Below are positions 26,985-34,653 of a DNA stretch of 41,869 nt, one piece after another. Below the pieces are notes generated by a model. It searched no databases and was not told the DNA's origin. It saw only the letters and a program-made list of their open reading frames with translations. The DNA comes from Jejuia rubra (GTDB taxonomy: Bacteria; Bacteroidota; Bacteroidia; Flavobacteriales; Flavobacteriaceae): NCBI RefSeq assembly GCF_042684665.1, contig NZ_JBHULY010000010.1, forward strand, positions 1 to 41,869, in the 5' to 3' direction. The position numbers and the translations under genes were made by a program. How positions within the stretch are numbered: the first letter of the stretch is position 1; the number at the start of each line of letters is the position of its first letter.

Positions 26985-27842
26985 CTATACCGCCTTTAGA
27001 CTAAGATCCATATTGTGTACCGAGTGGGTCAGTGCTCCGCATGAAATAAAATTCACGCCACATTCTGCATAATGTCTTACGGTAGTTTCATTGATGTTTC
27101 CAGAAGATTCCGTGAGGCACTTGTTCCCTATTAGTTCAACTGCTTTTTTAGTGTCCTCATAGTCAAAATTATCGATCAAAATACGATAGATGCCATCACT
27201 TTTTAAAATCTCCTCAACCTCGTTCAAATCCCTAGCTTCCACCATGATTTTCAAATCCTTTTCTGTTGTTGCAAGGTATTCCTTGGTCATATCTATGGCT
27301 TTGGTGATGCCACCTGCAAAATCGATGTGGTTATCCTTCAGCATAATCATATCGTAAAGCGCGAATCTATGGTTTTCACCACCACCGATTTTAACCGCCC
27401 ATTTTTCAAGGACACGTATGCCCGGTGTGGTTTTTCGGGTGTCCAAAATTTGTGTTTTCGTGCCTTTTAAAAGTGTGACAAATCGCCTAGTTTTAGTGGC
27501 AATTGCACTCATGCGTTGCATGGCGTTGAGTACGGTTCTTTCCGCTTTTAAAATGGATTGAGCAGGCCCCTCAACATACAATACGATGTCGCCATAGGAT
27601 ACCGGAGTCCCGTCTTCAATTTTAATTTCTACCCTAAGTTTTTTGTCTACGTACTCAAACACACGCTTTGCGAAAGCTACTCCCGCAATTACGCCCTTGT
27701 CCTTTACCAACAATTTTGCCCTTCCTCTTGCATTTTCTGGAATACAAGCCAGCGAACTATGGTCACCATCGCCAACATCCTCTCTTATAGCGTTTTCGAT
27801 GATGAATGCTACTTCTTTTTCAAAATATTCTTTGGTAATCAT
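26985..27842 (-). CDS. nadC: Nicotinate-nucleotide pyrophosphorylase (carboxylating)
   Basis: A 285-residue quinolinate phosphoribosyltransferase: quinolinate plus PRPP gives nicotinate mononucleotide, CO2 and PPi in de novo NAD synthesis. Key motifs are AERTVLNAMQRMSAIAT, DTRKTTPGIRVLEKWAV with GGGENHRF just after it, MLKDNHI, MVEARDL and ESSGNIN near the C-terminus. Length fits the family. I place the start at ATG 27842 (MITKEYFEKE). A TTG-initiated frame from 27860 would be 6 residues longer, but that TTG is the end of the TATTTTTG promoter box itself, so it cannot lie in the mRNA. The gene diverges from rlmH. No nadA or nadB is nearby. Confidence 0.95.
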   Translation of the reverse strand: MITKEYFEKEVAFIIENAIREDVGDGDHSSLACIPENARGRAKLLVKDKGVIAGVAFAKRVFEYVDKKLRVEIKIEDGTPVSYGDIVLYVEGPAQSILKAERTVLNAMQRMSAIATKTRRFVTLLKGTKTQILDTRKTTPGIRVLEKWAVKIGGGENHRFALYDMIMLKDNHIDFAGGITKAIDMTKEYLATTEKDLKIMVEARDLNEVEEILKSDGIYRILIDNFDYEDTKKAVELIGNKCLTESSGNINETTVRHYAECGVNFISCGALTHSVHNMDLSLKAV

Positions 27843-27857
27843 ACTAGGGAATTTGCG

Positions 27858-27889
27858 CAAAAATAATAAATGGAACTGGAAATTACGAA
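27858..27889 (-). promoter_or_regulatory. Promoter of nadC; decides its start codon
   Basis: Minus strand: TTCG (27889-27886), 20 bases, TATTTTTG (27865-27858). The -33 box is one base off TTTG. Transcription should start a few bases upstream of the ATG at 27842. Confidence 0.55.
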
Positions 27890-27939
27890 TTTTTTAGTTT
27901 TTAAGACTTATAATATGAATATCGTAAAAAATGAAATTG

Positions 27940-27947
27940 TAATTTTG
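27940..27947 (+). promoter_or_regulatory. -7 box directly before rlmH
   Basis: TAATTTTG, full consensus match, ending 4 bases before the rlmH ATG. No TTG at the expected -33 distance. Confidence 0.45.
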
Positions 27948-27951
27948 GGCT

Positions 27952-28425
27952 ATGACCATAAAATTACTTGCCATTGGCAAAACTGATAATAAGGAACTTA
28001 TAGAGCTAGTCGAACTTTACATGCAGAGGCTTGGGCATTATGTAAAGTTTGAATTTGACATCATTCCCGATTTAAAAAAGACGAAACATCTCAGCGAAAA
28101 TGAACAAAAACAGAAGGAAGGCGAACTCATTTTAAAGCAGATTAACTCAACGGACGTTTTGGTGCTTTTAGATGAAAACGGCAAACAATTAGATTCCATT
28201 GCATTTTCAAAACATCTACAAAAACACATGAATTCAGGAGTCAAACAATTGGTTTACGTCATTGGGGGACCTTATGGATTTTCTGAAGAAGTTTACAAAA
28301 AAGCGAATGGGAAACTGTCACTTTCAAAAATGACATTTTCCCATCAAATGGTTCGCTTATTTTTTGTGGAGCAGCTGTATCGAGGGTTTACGATTTTGAG
28401 GAACGAACCCTATCACCACCGCTAA
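27952..28425 (+). CDS. rlmH: 23S rRNA (pseudouridine1915-N3)-methyltransferase
   Basis: A 157-residue SPOUT methyltransferase that methylates pseudouridine 1915 of 23S rRNA in assembled ribosomes, using S-adenosylmethionine. The N-terminal strand MTIKLLAIGKTDNKELIELV, the VLLDENGKQLDSIAFS segment, the SAM-binding knot YVIGGPYGFSEEV and the C-terminal YRGFTILRNEPYHH tail are all conserved in RlmH. Length matches the family (about 155-157). The -7 box lies 4 bases upstream, so the message may begin at the ATG. Its stop codon is 2 bases from that of the convergent hibernation factor gene. Confidence 0.97.
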   Translation: MTIKLLAIGKTDNKELIELVELYMQRLGHYVKFEFDIIPDLKKTKHLSENEQKQKEGELILKQINSTDVLVLLDENGKQLDSIAFSKHLQKHMNSGVKQLVYVIGGPYGFSEEVYKKANGKLSLSKMTFSHQMVRLFFVEQLYRGFTILRNEPYHHR

Positions 28426-28427
28426 AT

Positions 28428-28727
28428 TTAATGTGTCTTAAAAACCCGCTTCCGCTTTTTAAGCTGGCGGTCTAAGTCTTTAATGGTTTCCCTAACTGAC
28501 ACCTCAAAATTATGTTCGTTTGACGTGGCATATATTCTGGGCCCCGGGAGGCTTAATTCAATATTACATATTTTCCCTGCATCATGGTCTTTTTCGTCCT
28601 GTTTGAAGTACACCATGGCACCTATCAAAAATTCGTATTTATTAAACAATTTACCTAATTTTTCTTCAGTGAAACCAGAAAGAGTTTCACTAACATCTAC
28701 ATCTACATACTGAAAATTTACTGTCAT
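28428..28727 (-). CDS. Ribosome hibernation factor, short HPF/RaiA type
   Basis: A 99-residue protein of the ribosome-associated inhibitor A / HPF family, which binds the 30S decoding region and silences ribosomes in starvation. The beta-alpha-beta-beta-beta-alpha pattern is visible: FQYVDVDVSETLSGFTEEKL, GAMVYFKQDEKD, CNIELSLPGPRIYATS and a last helix VRETIKDLDRQLKKRKRV. There is no long C-terminal dimerisation domain, so it is the short form. It faces rlmH tail to tail with a 2-base gap, so two ribosome-acting genes share their 3' ends. Confidence 0.92.
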   Translation of the reverse strand: MTVNFQYVDVDVSETLSGFTEEKLGKLFNKYEFLIGAMVYFKQDEKDHDAGKICNIELSLPGPRIYATSNEHNFEVSVRETIKDLDRQLKKRKRVFKTH

Positions 28728-28831
28728 AATCCGTTTTCTTTTAATTGTTAATTCTTATCTAAAATAATAGTTTCCTGCATAAAGGGACAGAACAAAAGTC
28801 ATAAAATAGTTATAAAATTTCATACCCTATA

Positions 28832-29842
28832 CTATTCAAGTATCTCTATTTGCTTTAAAATTTGGGATTTTGTTACCACATAGGGTTTATTGTTTCTAAT
28901 GGTCTGATAAACATCTTCAAAAATATTCAAGTAGGTAGAGCGTATGGAGGGAATTTTTTCCTGTACTTTGTTAGTCCCATTTTCATAATAAGTCAGCACA
29001 CCTTCCTTATCATCTGCCTCAATACCATACAACGGATCATTGGGTTTTATACCTGCTTCAATTTGATCTTCTTGCACATCAGTCCGTTCCTTTACATAAG
29101 CACCATTTTTCCCGTATAACACAAACGCTGGCATAGGGTCGGCAACTAACAGGCTTGCGGTGATAAACACCTGTAATCCGCTGGGGTATTCTAAATGTAC
29201 ATGCGCGTAGTCATCTACTTGAGTATTGGGTCTAAATTGTCCTGAGGATTTACGCCATGCTATGGGCTCACCAAATAAGGAAATCGCAGCATCAACAACA
29301 TGAGATCCTAGATTATACAAAACACTGTTTCCCGGAACAGGAGACTCTTTAGAGGCATTATCACTCAGCGCATAAACATATCTGTCATATCTAAAATGCA
29401 CCTCTATTAAATCACCTAGTTTGCCTGACTCCAAAGCATTTTTCACAGATAAAATATCACTATCATAGCGCCTATTCTGATAGGGCAAAATAAGTCGATT
29501 ATGTTTATCAGCTTCTCTATAAAGTGTTTTGGCCTCGTCTAAAGTTACAGCGAATGGTTTTTCCATCACGACATGCTTTCCTGATTGGATTGCCTTTAAT
29601 CCAAACTCAAAATGCGTGGCACTTGGCGTATTTACAACAACAAGTTCAATCTCCGGATCATTTAAAAATGCATCTATTGAATCATAACTTATAATATTTG
29701 GATATTCTAGCTGAGCGTTCTTCTTTGTACGTTCCAAAATTGCATACAAATCAAAGCCGGAATGTAACTCCAAAAACGGGCAATGAAATAAGCTGCCTGA
29801 TTTTCCGTACGATAAAACTCCTGTTTTTACTCTATGTCCCAT
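28832..29842 (-). CDS. Gfo/Idh/MocA family NAD(P)-dependent oxidoreductase
   Basis: A 336-residue sugar or inositol dehydrogenase-type protein. The Rossmann start is GVLSYGKSGSLFHCPFL; this GxxxxGxxFHxP form is seen in the YdgJ/IolW (scyllo-inositol dehydrogenase) branch. The family EKP motif is in HVVMEKPFAVT (near 95), and the active-site region is NLGSHVVDAA (near 177-186) with the catalytic His and Asp. The substrate cannot be told from sequence. It stands alone on the minus strand between the hibernation factor gene and rdgB, with no sugar transport or catabolic genes nearby. Length is normal. Confidence 0.92.
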   Translation of the reverse strand: MGHRVKTGVLSYGKSGSLFHCPFLELHSGFDLYAILERTKKNAQLEYPNIISYDSIDAFLNDPEIELVVVNTPSATHFEFGLKAIQSGKHVVMEKPFAVTLDEAKTLYREADKHNRLILPYQNRRYDSDILSVKNALESGKLGDLIEVHFRYDRYVYALSDNASKESPVPGNSVLYNLGSHVVDAAISLFGEPIAWRKSSGQFRPNTQVDDYAHVHLEYPSGLQVFITASLLVADPMPAFVLYGKNGAYVKERTDVQEDQIEAGIKPNDPLYGIEADDKEGVLTYYENGTNKVQEKIPSIRSTYLNIFEDVYQTIRNNKPYVVTKSQILKQIEILE

Positions 29843-29951
29843 TTAAATAGTTTTAGTTATTTTTTGATTGAATAAATCCATAAAACTAATTTAGTGCTTT
29901 TTATATAAATCGTTATAATTGTACTTTTAGTGCCATTTTTAAACTAACACA

Positions 29952-30530
29952 ATGCATCTTGTTTTTGCTACGAATAATTTAAATAAACTAAAGGAGGTCC
30001 AGGCCTTAATACCTGATAATATCAAACTTTTAAGTTTGAAAGACATAGGGTGCTTTGATGATATACCAGAAACCAAAGAAACTATTGAAGGCAACGCCAT
30101 CCAAAAGGCAGAATTCATTAAAGCGAATTATGGCTATAATTGCTTTGCCGATGATACCGGTCTTGAGGTAAGTGCGCTGAATGGCGAACCCGGAGTTTAT
30201 TCTGCCAGATACGCCGGTTCGCAACGCGATGCTAATGACAACATGGATTTATTGCTGGAAAACTTGAAGGGTAAAGCGGACCGCACGGCACAATTTAAAA
30301 CCGTAATCGCTTTATATCTAAATGAAAAACTTCACATATTTACGGGTATTTGTAAAGGCAAAATCACTTCAGGAAAAATGGGCAACAAAGGATTTGGCTA
30401 CGACCCTATTTTTAAACCGGAAGGGCACGACATGACCTTTGCCCAAATGGAATTAAAACTAAAAAACGATATTGGCCATCGTGGGAAAGCCGTTCAAAAA
30501 CTCACCTCATTTTTAGGTAAAGTACACTAA
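29952..30530 (+). CDS. rdgB: Non-canonical purine NTP pyrophosphatase (RdgB/HAM1)
   Basis: A 192-residue nucleotide-pool sanitising enzyme that hydrolyses dITP, ITP and XTP to the monophosphate and pyrophosphate. Motifs: FATNNLNKLKEVQ for nucleotide binding, FADDTGLEVSAL with catalytic D67/D68, GEPGVYSARYAG, KGFGYDPIF and IGHRGKA near the end. Length is normal. It is followed after 56 bases by relA/spoT on the same strand; a TTG-N20-TATTTTTA promoter in that gap suggests separate initiation there. Confidence 0.96.
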   Translation: MHLVFATNNLNKLKEVQALIPDNIKLLSLKDIGCFDDIPETKETIEGNAIQKAEFIKANYGYNCFADDTGLEVSALNGEPGVYSARYAGSQRDANDNMDLLLENLKGKADRTAQFKTVIALYLNEKLHIFTGICKGKITSGKMGNKGFGYDPIFKPEGHDMTFAQMELKLKNDIGHRGKAVQKLTSFLGKVH

Positions 30531-30551
30531 GAAAAAAGTTAAACTTCTGTA

Positions 30552-30582
30552 TTGGCTATTAATATTGTTTGCATTATTTTTA
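30552..30582 (+). promoter_or_regulatory. Promoter of relA/spoT; supports the ATG start
   Basis: TTG (30552-30554), 20 bases, TATTTTTA (30575-30582, last base off consensus), ending 4 bases before the ATG at 30587. The alternative TTG codon at 30569 lies inside the promoter. Confidence 0.45.
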
Positions 30583-30586
30583 TTCA

Positions 30587-32806
30587 ATGACAGAGGAAGA
30601 GATTGAAATAGAAAACGCGGCCATTGCCAAAGCCTATAAAGAGCTACTGAAAGTAAGCTACACGACACTTACGGCTGAGGACAAAAAGCTCATCAGAAAA
30701 GCCTTTGAAGTGGCATTGGACGGTCATAAAGACCAACGCCGAAAATCTGGTGAGGCCTATATTTTCCACCCACTTGCGGTGGCAAAAATAGTGGCGCAGG
30801 AAATTGGGCTGGACGCTACTTCTATTGCGGCTGCCCTACTTCACGATGTAGTAGAGGACTGTGATGATTACTCCATTGACGATATCGAGCAACTTTTTGG
30901 CGAAACCGTGGCCCGCATTGTGGACGGTCTCACCAAAATTTCTTCTTTGAGCAAGGAGCAGGACATGGATGTGTCCCTACAGGCCGAGAATTTCAGGAAA
31001 ATGCTGTTGACCTTAAATGATGATGTCCGGGTAATCATTATCAAAATAGCTGACCGCCTGCACAATATGCAAACAATGGACGCCATGCGTCCCGACAAAC
31101 AGGTGAAAATAGCTTCGGAAACGCTTTATATCTATGCACCTTTGGCACATAGAATTGGCCTTTACAACATCAAAACCGAACTTGAGGATTTAGGACTGAA
31201 ATATACACAGCCAGAGGTGTATAATGACATTCTTAACAAAATTCAGGAAAGCAAGGAAGAACAGGACCAGTACATCGAACAGTTTAGCAGTGTCATCAAA
31301 AATTCCTTGGACAAGGAAGACTTTAAGTATACTATCAAAGGAAGACCAAAATCCATTTTTTCCATTCGTAAAAAGATGGTAAACCAGGGCGTATCTTTTG
31401 ACGAGGTTTATGACAAGTTTGCCATTAGGATTATTTACAAATCCGAGGACCACAACGAAAAGTTTTTGGCTTGGAAAATATACTCGATAGTTACGGACCA
31501 TTTTAGACCAAACCCAATCAGACTAAGAGACTGGATTTCTTCACCAAAATCGACAGGGTACGAGGCTTTGCATATCACCGTTATGGGCCCAAAAGGCAGA
31601 TGGGTTGAAGTTCAGATTAGGAGTGAGCGCATGAATGAAATTGCCGAAAAAGGCTATGCAGCGCACTACAAATACAAACAAGAAGACGAAAAGGAAGATA
31701 ATCTAGAGAGTTGGATTAACAGATTACAAGAAGCTTTGGAAAACCCAAGCGTTAATGCCGTGGATTTTGTAGAACAATTCAAGCTCAATCTTTATTCCCA
31801 AGAAATATTTGTATTCACACCTAAAGGAGAGCTAAAATCGTTGCCCAAGGGTGCTACATCCCTAGATTTTGCCTTTCATATACATACCGAGGTAGGCATG
31901 CATACCCGCGGTGCTAGAGTAAACGGAAAACTCGTCCCCTTAAGCCAAGAACTAAAAAGTGGAGACCAAGTTGAAATTGTAACTTCTGAAAGTTCCAAAC
32001 CCAATGCCAACTGGTTGGATTACACCACCACGGCTCGAGCGAGGGCAAAAATTAAATCTGCCCTGCGTGAAGACCGTAAAATTATAGGCGAGGAAGGCAA
32101 GGAAATTTTAAGAAGAAAGCTGAAGCAACTAAAAATAACTCTTAACGAATCAACGGTAAACGATTTGGTTCGCCATTTTAAACTGCAAACAAGTCTGGAT
32201 TTGTTCTACCGAGTTGGGATCGGTTCTATTGACAACGTAATGCTAAAGGATTTTGCCTCCTCCAGAAGCAACGCCTTCGTTAGTTTTTTTAAAAACCGCA
32301 TTACCAAAAAGACTACCATTCCTAAGGAAGATATTGAAAAAGAAGAAGTTACCTCCAATTACGACTCCTTGGTTTTCAACAAAGAAGAGGAAAAACTGGA
32401 CTACAAACTGTCCAACTGTTGTAACCCGATTCCAGGAGACGACGTCTTTGGTTTTTTAACAGTTTCTGAAGGGATTAAAGTGCATAAAAACAACTGCCCA
32501 AATGCCTTGAGCCTTCAATCTAACTACGCCTATCGAATTATGCCGGCCAAATGGATAGACTCTAGCCAGCAGGAATATGCTACCGAAATCAAAGTATCGG
32601 GGATTGACCAATTGGGCTTGGTAAACGATATCACCAAAATTATTTCGGACAACATGCACGTAAATATGAAAAGCCTTAGTTTTGAAACGGATGACGGCTT
32701 GTTCACAGGGAAAATCAAAGTCATTGTAAAAAACAAGGCGCTTTTACGAAAATTATTAGCTAAACTCGAAAAAATAAATGGGATAGATAAAGTGTCAAGA
32801 GTATAA
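30587..32806 (+). CDS. Bifunctional (p)ppGpp synthetase/hydrolase, Rel/SpoT type
   Basis: A 739-residue long RelA-SpoT homologue controlling the stringent response. The HD hydrolase domain holds IFHPLAVAKIV and ALLHDVVED (H86, D87). The synthetase domain has GRPKSIFSIRKKM, then RLRDWISSPKSTGYEALH with the usual RxKD motif present as RLRD, and VEVQIRS with AAHYKYK. The TGS domain is FVFTPKGELKSLPKGATSLD; the zinc-finger-like region has LSNCCNPIPGDD and HKNNCPNA; the ACT domain closes the protein (VSGIDQLGLVNDITKII). The intact HD motif argues for hydrolase activity. I choose ATG 30587 because the TTG at 30569 lies in the promoter. fur and purA follow at short distance. Confidence 0.96.
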   Translation: MTEEEIEIENAAIAKAYKELLKVSYTTLTAEDKKLIRKAFEVALDGHKDQRRKSGEAYIFHPLAVAKIVAQEIGLDATSIAAALLHDVVEDCDDYSIDDIEQLFGETVARIVDGLTKISSLSKEQDMDVSLQAENFRKMLLTLNDDVRVIIIKIADRLHNMQTMDAMRPDKQVKIASETLYIYAPLAHRIGLYNIKTELEDLGLKYTQPEVYNDILNKIQESKEEQDQYIEQFSSVIKNSLDKEDFKYTIKGRPKSIFSIRKKMVNQGVSFDEVYDKFAIRIIYKSEDHNEKFLAWKIYSIVTDHFRPNPIRLRDWISSPKSTGYEALHITVMGPKGRWVEVQIRSERMNEIAEKGYAAHYKYKQEDEKEDNLESWINRLQEALENPSVNAVDFVEQFKLNLYSQEIFVFTPKGELKSLPKGATSLDFAFHIHTEVGMHTRGARVNGKLVPLSQELKSGDQVEIVTSESSKPNANWLDYTTTARARAKIKSALREDRKIIGEEGKEILRRKLKQLKITLNESTVNDLVRHFKLQTSLDLFYRVGIGSIDNVMLKDFASSRSNAFVSFFKNRITKKTTIPKEDIEKEEVTSNYDSLVFNKEEEKLDYKLSNCCNPIPGDDVFGFLTVSEGIKVHKNNCPNALSLQSNYAYRIMPAKWIDSSQQEYATEIKVSGIDQLGLVNDITKIISDNMHVNMKSLSFETDDGLFTGKIKVIVKNKALLRKLLAKLEKINGIDKVSRV

Positions 32807-32812
32807 AAAATG

Positions 32813-32820
32813 TAAATTTG
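32813..32820 (+). promoter_or_regulatory. -7 box before the Fur-family gene
   Basis: TAAATTTG in the 25-base gap between relA/spoT and the Fur-family gene, 11 bases before its ATG. No TTG at the right distance upstream, so activity is uncertain. Confidence 0.35.
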
Positions 32821-32831
32821 CACTCGCAATT

Positions 32832-33305
32832 ATGGGTTCCACAACAGATAGCAAAAATCAAGAGATTGTAAAAAGCGTTTTTACCAACTTTTTGGAAAGC
32901 AACGGGCACAGAAAAACACCCGAACGCTATGCTATACTCCAGGAAATTTACGATAGCACGGAGCATTTTGATATCGAGTCGCTTTACCTGAATATGAAGA
33001 ACAAAAAGTATAGGGTATCACGAGCCACTCTTTACAATACGATTGAATTGCTTTTAGAATGCGGTTTGGTACGAAAGCATCAATTTGGTCAAAATCAGGC
33101 GCATTACGAAAAATCCTATTTTGATAGACAGCACGACCACGTGATTCTAACGGATACGGGTGAAGTGATTGAATTTTGCGACCCCAGAATTCAATCTATC
33201 AAAAAAACGATTGAGGAGGTCTTCAATATCGAAATCAACAACCACTCGTTATATTTTTACGGGAACCGCAAATCTTCAGAGGCTAACACCGAAAAAAACA
33301 ACTAA
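32832..33305 (+). CDS. Fur-family metal-dependent transcriptional regulator
   Basis: A 157-residue winged-helix repressor of the Fur superfamily. The DNA-binding half is RKTPERYAILQEIYDSTEHFD with DIESLYLNMK and VSRATLYNTIELLLECGLV (recognition helix near 62-75). The regulatory half has the ligand stretch RQHDHVILTDTGEVIEF (H101, D102, H103). The CxxC zinc pair found after HDH in most Fur proteins is missing: the two positions read Leu and Thr. Thus the structural zinc site is absent or rearranged, and the exact subfamily (Fur, Zur, PerR) cannot be fixed. It sits between relA/spoT and purA with gaps of 25 and 15 bases, consistent with one transcript. Confidence 0.9.
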   Translation: MGSTTDSKNQEIVKSVFTNFLESNGHRKTPERYAILQEIYDSTEHFDIESLYLNMKNKKYRVSRATLYNTIELLLECGLVRKHQFGQNQAHYEKSYFDRQHDHVILTDTGEVIEFCDPRIQSIKKTIEEVFNIEINNHSLYFYGNRKSSEANTEKNN

Positions 33306-33320
33306 CAAATTTATTTTAGA

Positions 33321-34595
33321 ATGGCAGTAGATTTACTACTAGGACTACAATGGGGAGACGAAGGCAAGGGAAAAATTGTTGATGTACTCACCAAAAACTA
33401 CAATATTATTGCACGTTTTCAAGGAGGACCAAATGCTGGGCACACCTTGGTTTTTAACGGACGGAAGCACGTTTTGCATACGATTCCCTCTGGGATTTTT
33501 CATGACGAAGCTATTAATTTAGTTGGTAACGGCGTAGTCATTGATCCTGTAATTTTTAAGAAGGAATTAGATAAACTTGAAGAGCAAGATGTGGATTTCA
33601 GAAAATCGCTATTGATTTCAAGAAAAGCGCATATCATATTACCAACCCACCGACTTCTGGATGCGGCCAGTGAGGCTTCAAAAGGAAAGGCCAAAATCGG
33701 CTCAACCCTAAAAGGCATTGGACCAACTTACATGGACAAAACGGGAAGAAACGGAATTCGTATTGGTGAATTGGAATTGAGTGACTGGAAAGAGCGCTAC
33801 AGGGCTCTGGCAGACAAACATGAATCCATGATTGATTATTACGATGCCGCCATTGAATACGATTTAAAGGAATTGGAAAGCGAGTTTTTTGAAGCCGTAA
33901 AGGTTTTGAAATCCTTAACGTTTATTGACTCTGAGGAATACGTTTATCAAGCCCAACGCCAAGGCAAAACCATTTTGGCTGAGGGCGCCCAAGGGTCATT
34001 ACTGGATATTGATTTTGGAACCTATCCGTTTGTAACTTCCAGCAATACCACTGCCGCAGGTGCATGTACTGGATTAGGCGTTGCTCCTAACCAAATTGGT
34101 GATGTTTTTGGTATTTTCAAGGCTTATACGACCCGTGTGGGATCGGGCCCGTTCCCAACGGAATTATTTGATGAAGACGGGGAAACCATGGCCAAAGTTG
34201 GCCACGAATTTGGAGCTACCACTGGTCGCCCAAGACGATGTGGCTGGCTGGATTTGGTGGCTCTAAAATATGCGGTACAAGTGAATGGTGTTACCCAATT
34301 GATGATGATGAAGGGCGATGTGCTTTCAGGCTTTAAAACTTTAAAAGTATGTACGGCATACAATTACAAAGGTGAAGTCATCAAACATTTACCGTATAAT
34401 ATCGAACCCGAAAATGTGACTCCAATTTATACTGAATTTAAAGGCTGGAGCGAAGATTTGACCAAAATGTCCGAAGCTTCAGAATTGCCAAAGGAACTAA
34501 ATGAATACATTGCATTCTTGGAAAAGGAACTGGAAACACCAATCACCATTGTTTCAGTTGGGCCGGATAGAAAACAGACGATTTTCAGGAACTAA
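33321..34595 (+). CDS. purA: Adenylosuccinate synthetase
   Basis: A 424-residue enzyme making adenylosuccinate from IMP, aspartate and GTP, the first step from IMP to AMP. LLLGLQWGDEGKGKIVD is the GTP/IMP loop, followed by QGGPNAGHTL, KGIGPTYMDKTGRNGIR, EGAQGSLLDIDFGTYPFVT and TTGRPRRCGWLD, all diagnostic. Length is normal. It is the last gene of the relA/spoT-fur-purA run and is followed by a strong terminator. Placing it beside a (p)ppGpp enzyme is notable because (p)ppGpp inhibits PurA in several bacteria. Confidence 0.98.
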   Translation: MAVDLLLGLQWGDEGKGKIVDVLTKNYNIIARFQGGPNAGHTLVFNGRKHVLHTIPSGIFHDEAINLVGNGVVIDPVIFKKELDKLEEQDVDFRKSLLISRKAHIILPTHRLLDAASEASKGKAKIGSTLKGIGPTYMDKTGRNGIRIGELELSDWKERYRALADKHESMIDYYDAAIEYDLKELESEFFEAVKVLKSLTFIDSEEYVYQAQRQGKTILAEGAQGSLLDIDFGTYPFVTSSNTTAAGACTGLGVAPNQIGDVFGIFKAYTTRVGSGPFPTELFDEDGETMAKVGHEFGATTGRPRRCGWLDLVALKYAVQVNGVTQLMMMKGDVLSGFKTLKVCTAYNYKGEVIKHLPYNIEPENVTPIYTEFKGWSEDLTKMSEASELPKELNEYIAFLEKELETPITIVSVGPDRKQTIFRN

Positions 34596-34618
34596 AGGAT
34601 TAAATAAAAGTTGATTGA

Positions 34619-34653
34619 AGGCCTAAAATGTAAATCGTTTTAGGCTTTTTTTT
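34619..34653 (+). terminator. Terminator of the relA/spoT-fur-purA run
   Basis: GCCTAAAA (34621-34628) pairs with TTTTAGGC (34638-34645), extended by two inner pairs, then eight Ts. It touches the stop codon of the convergent antiporter gene. Confidence 0.88.
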
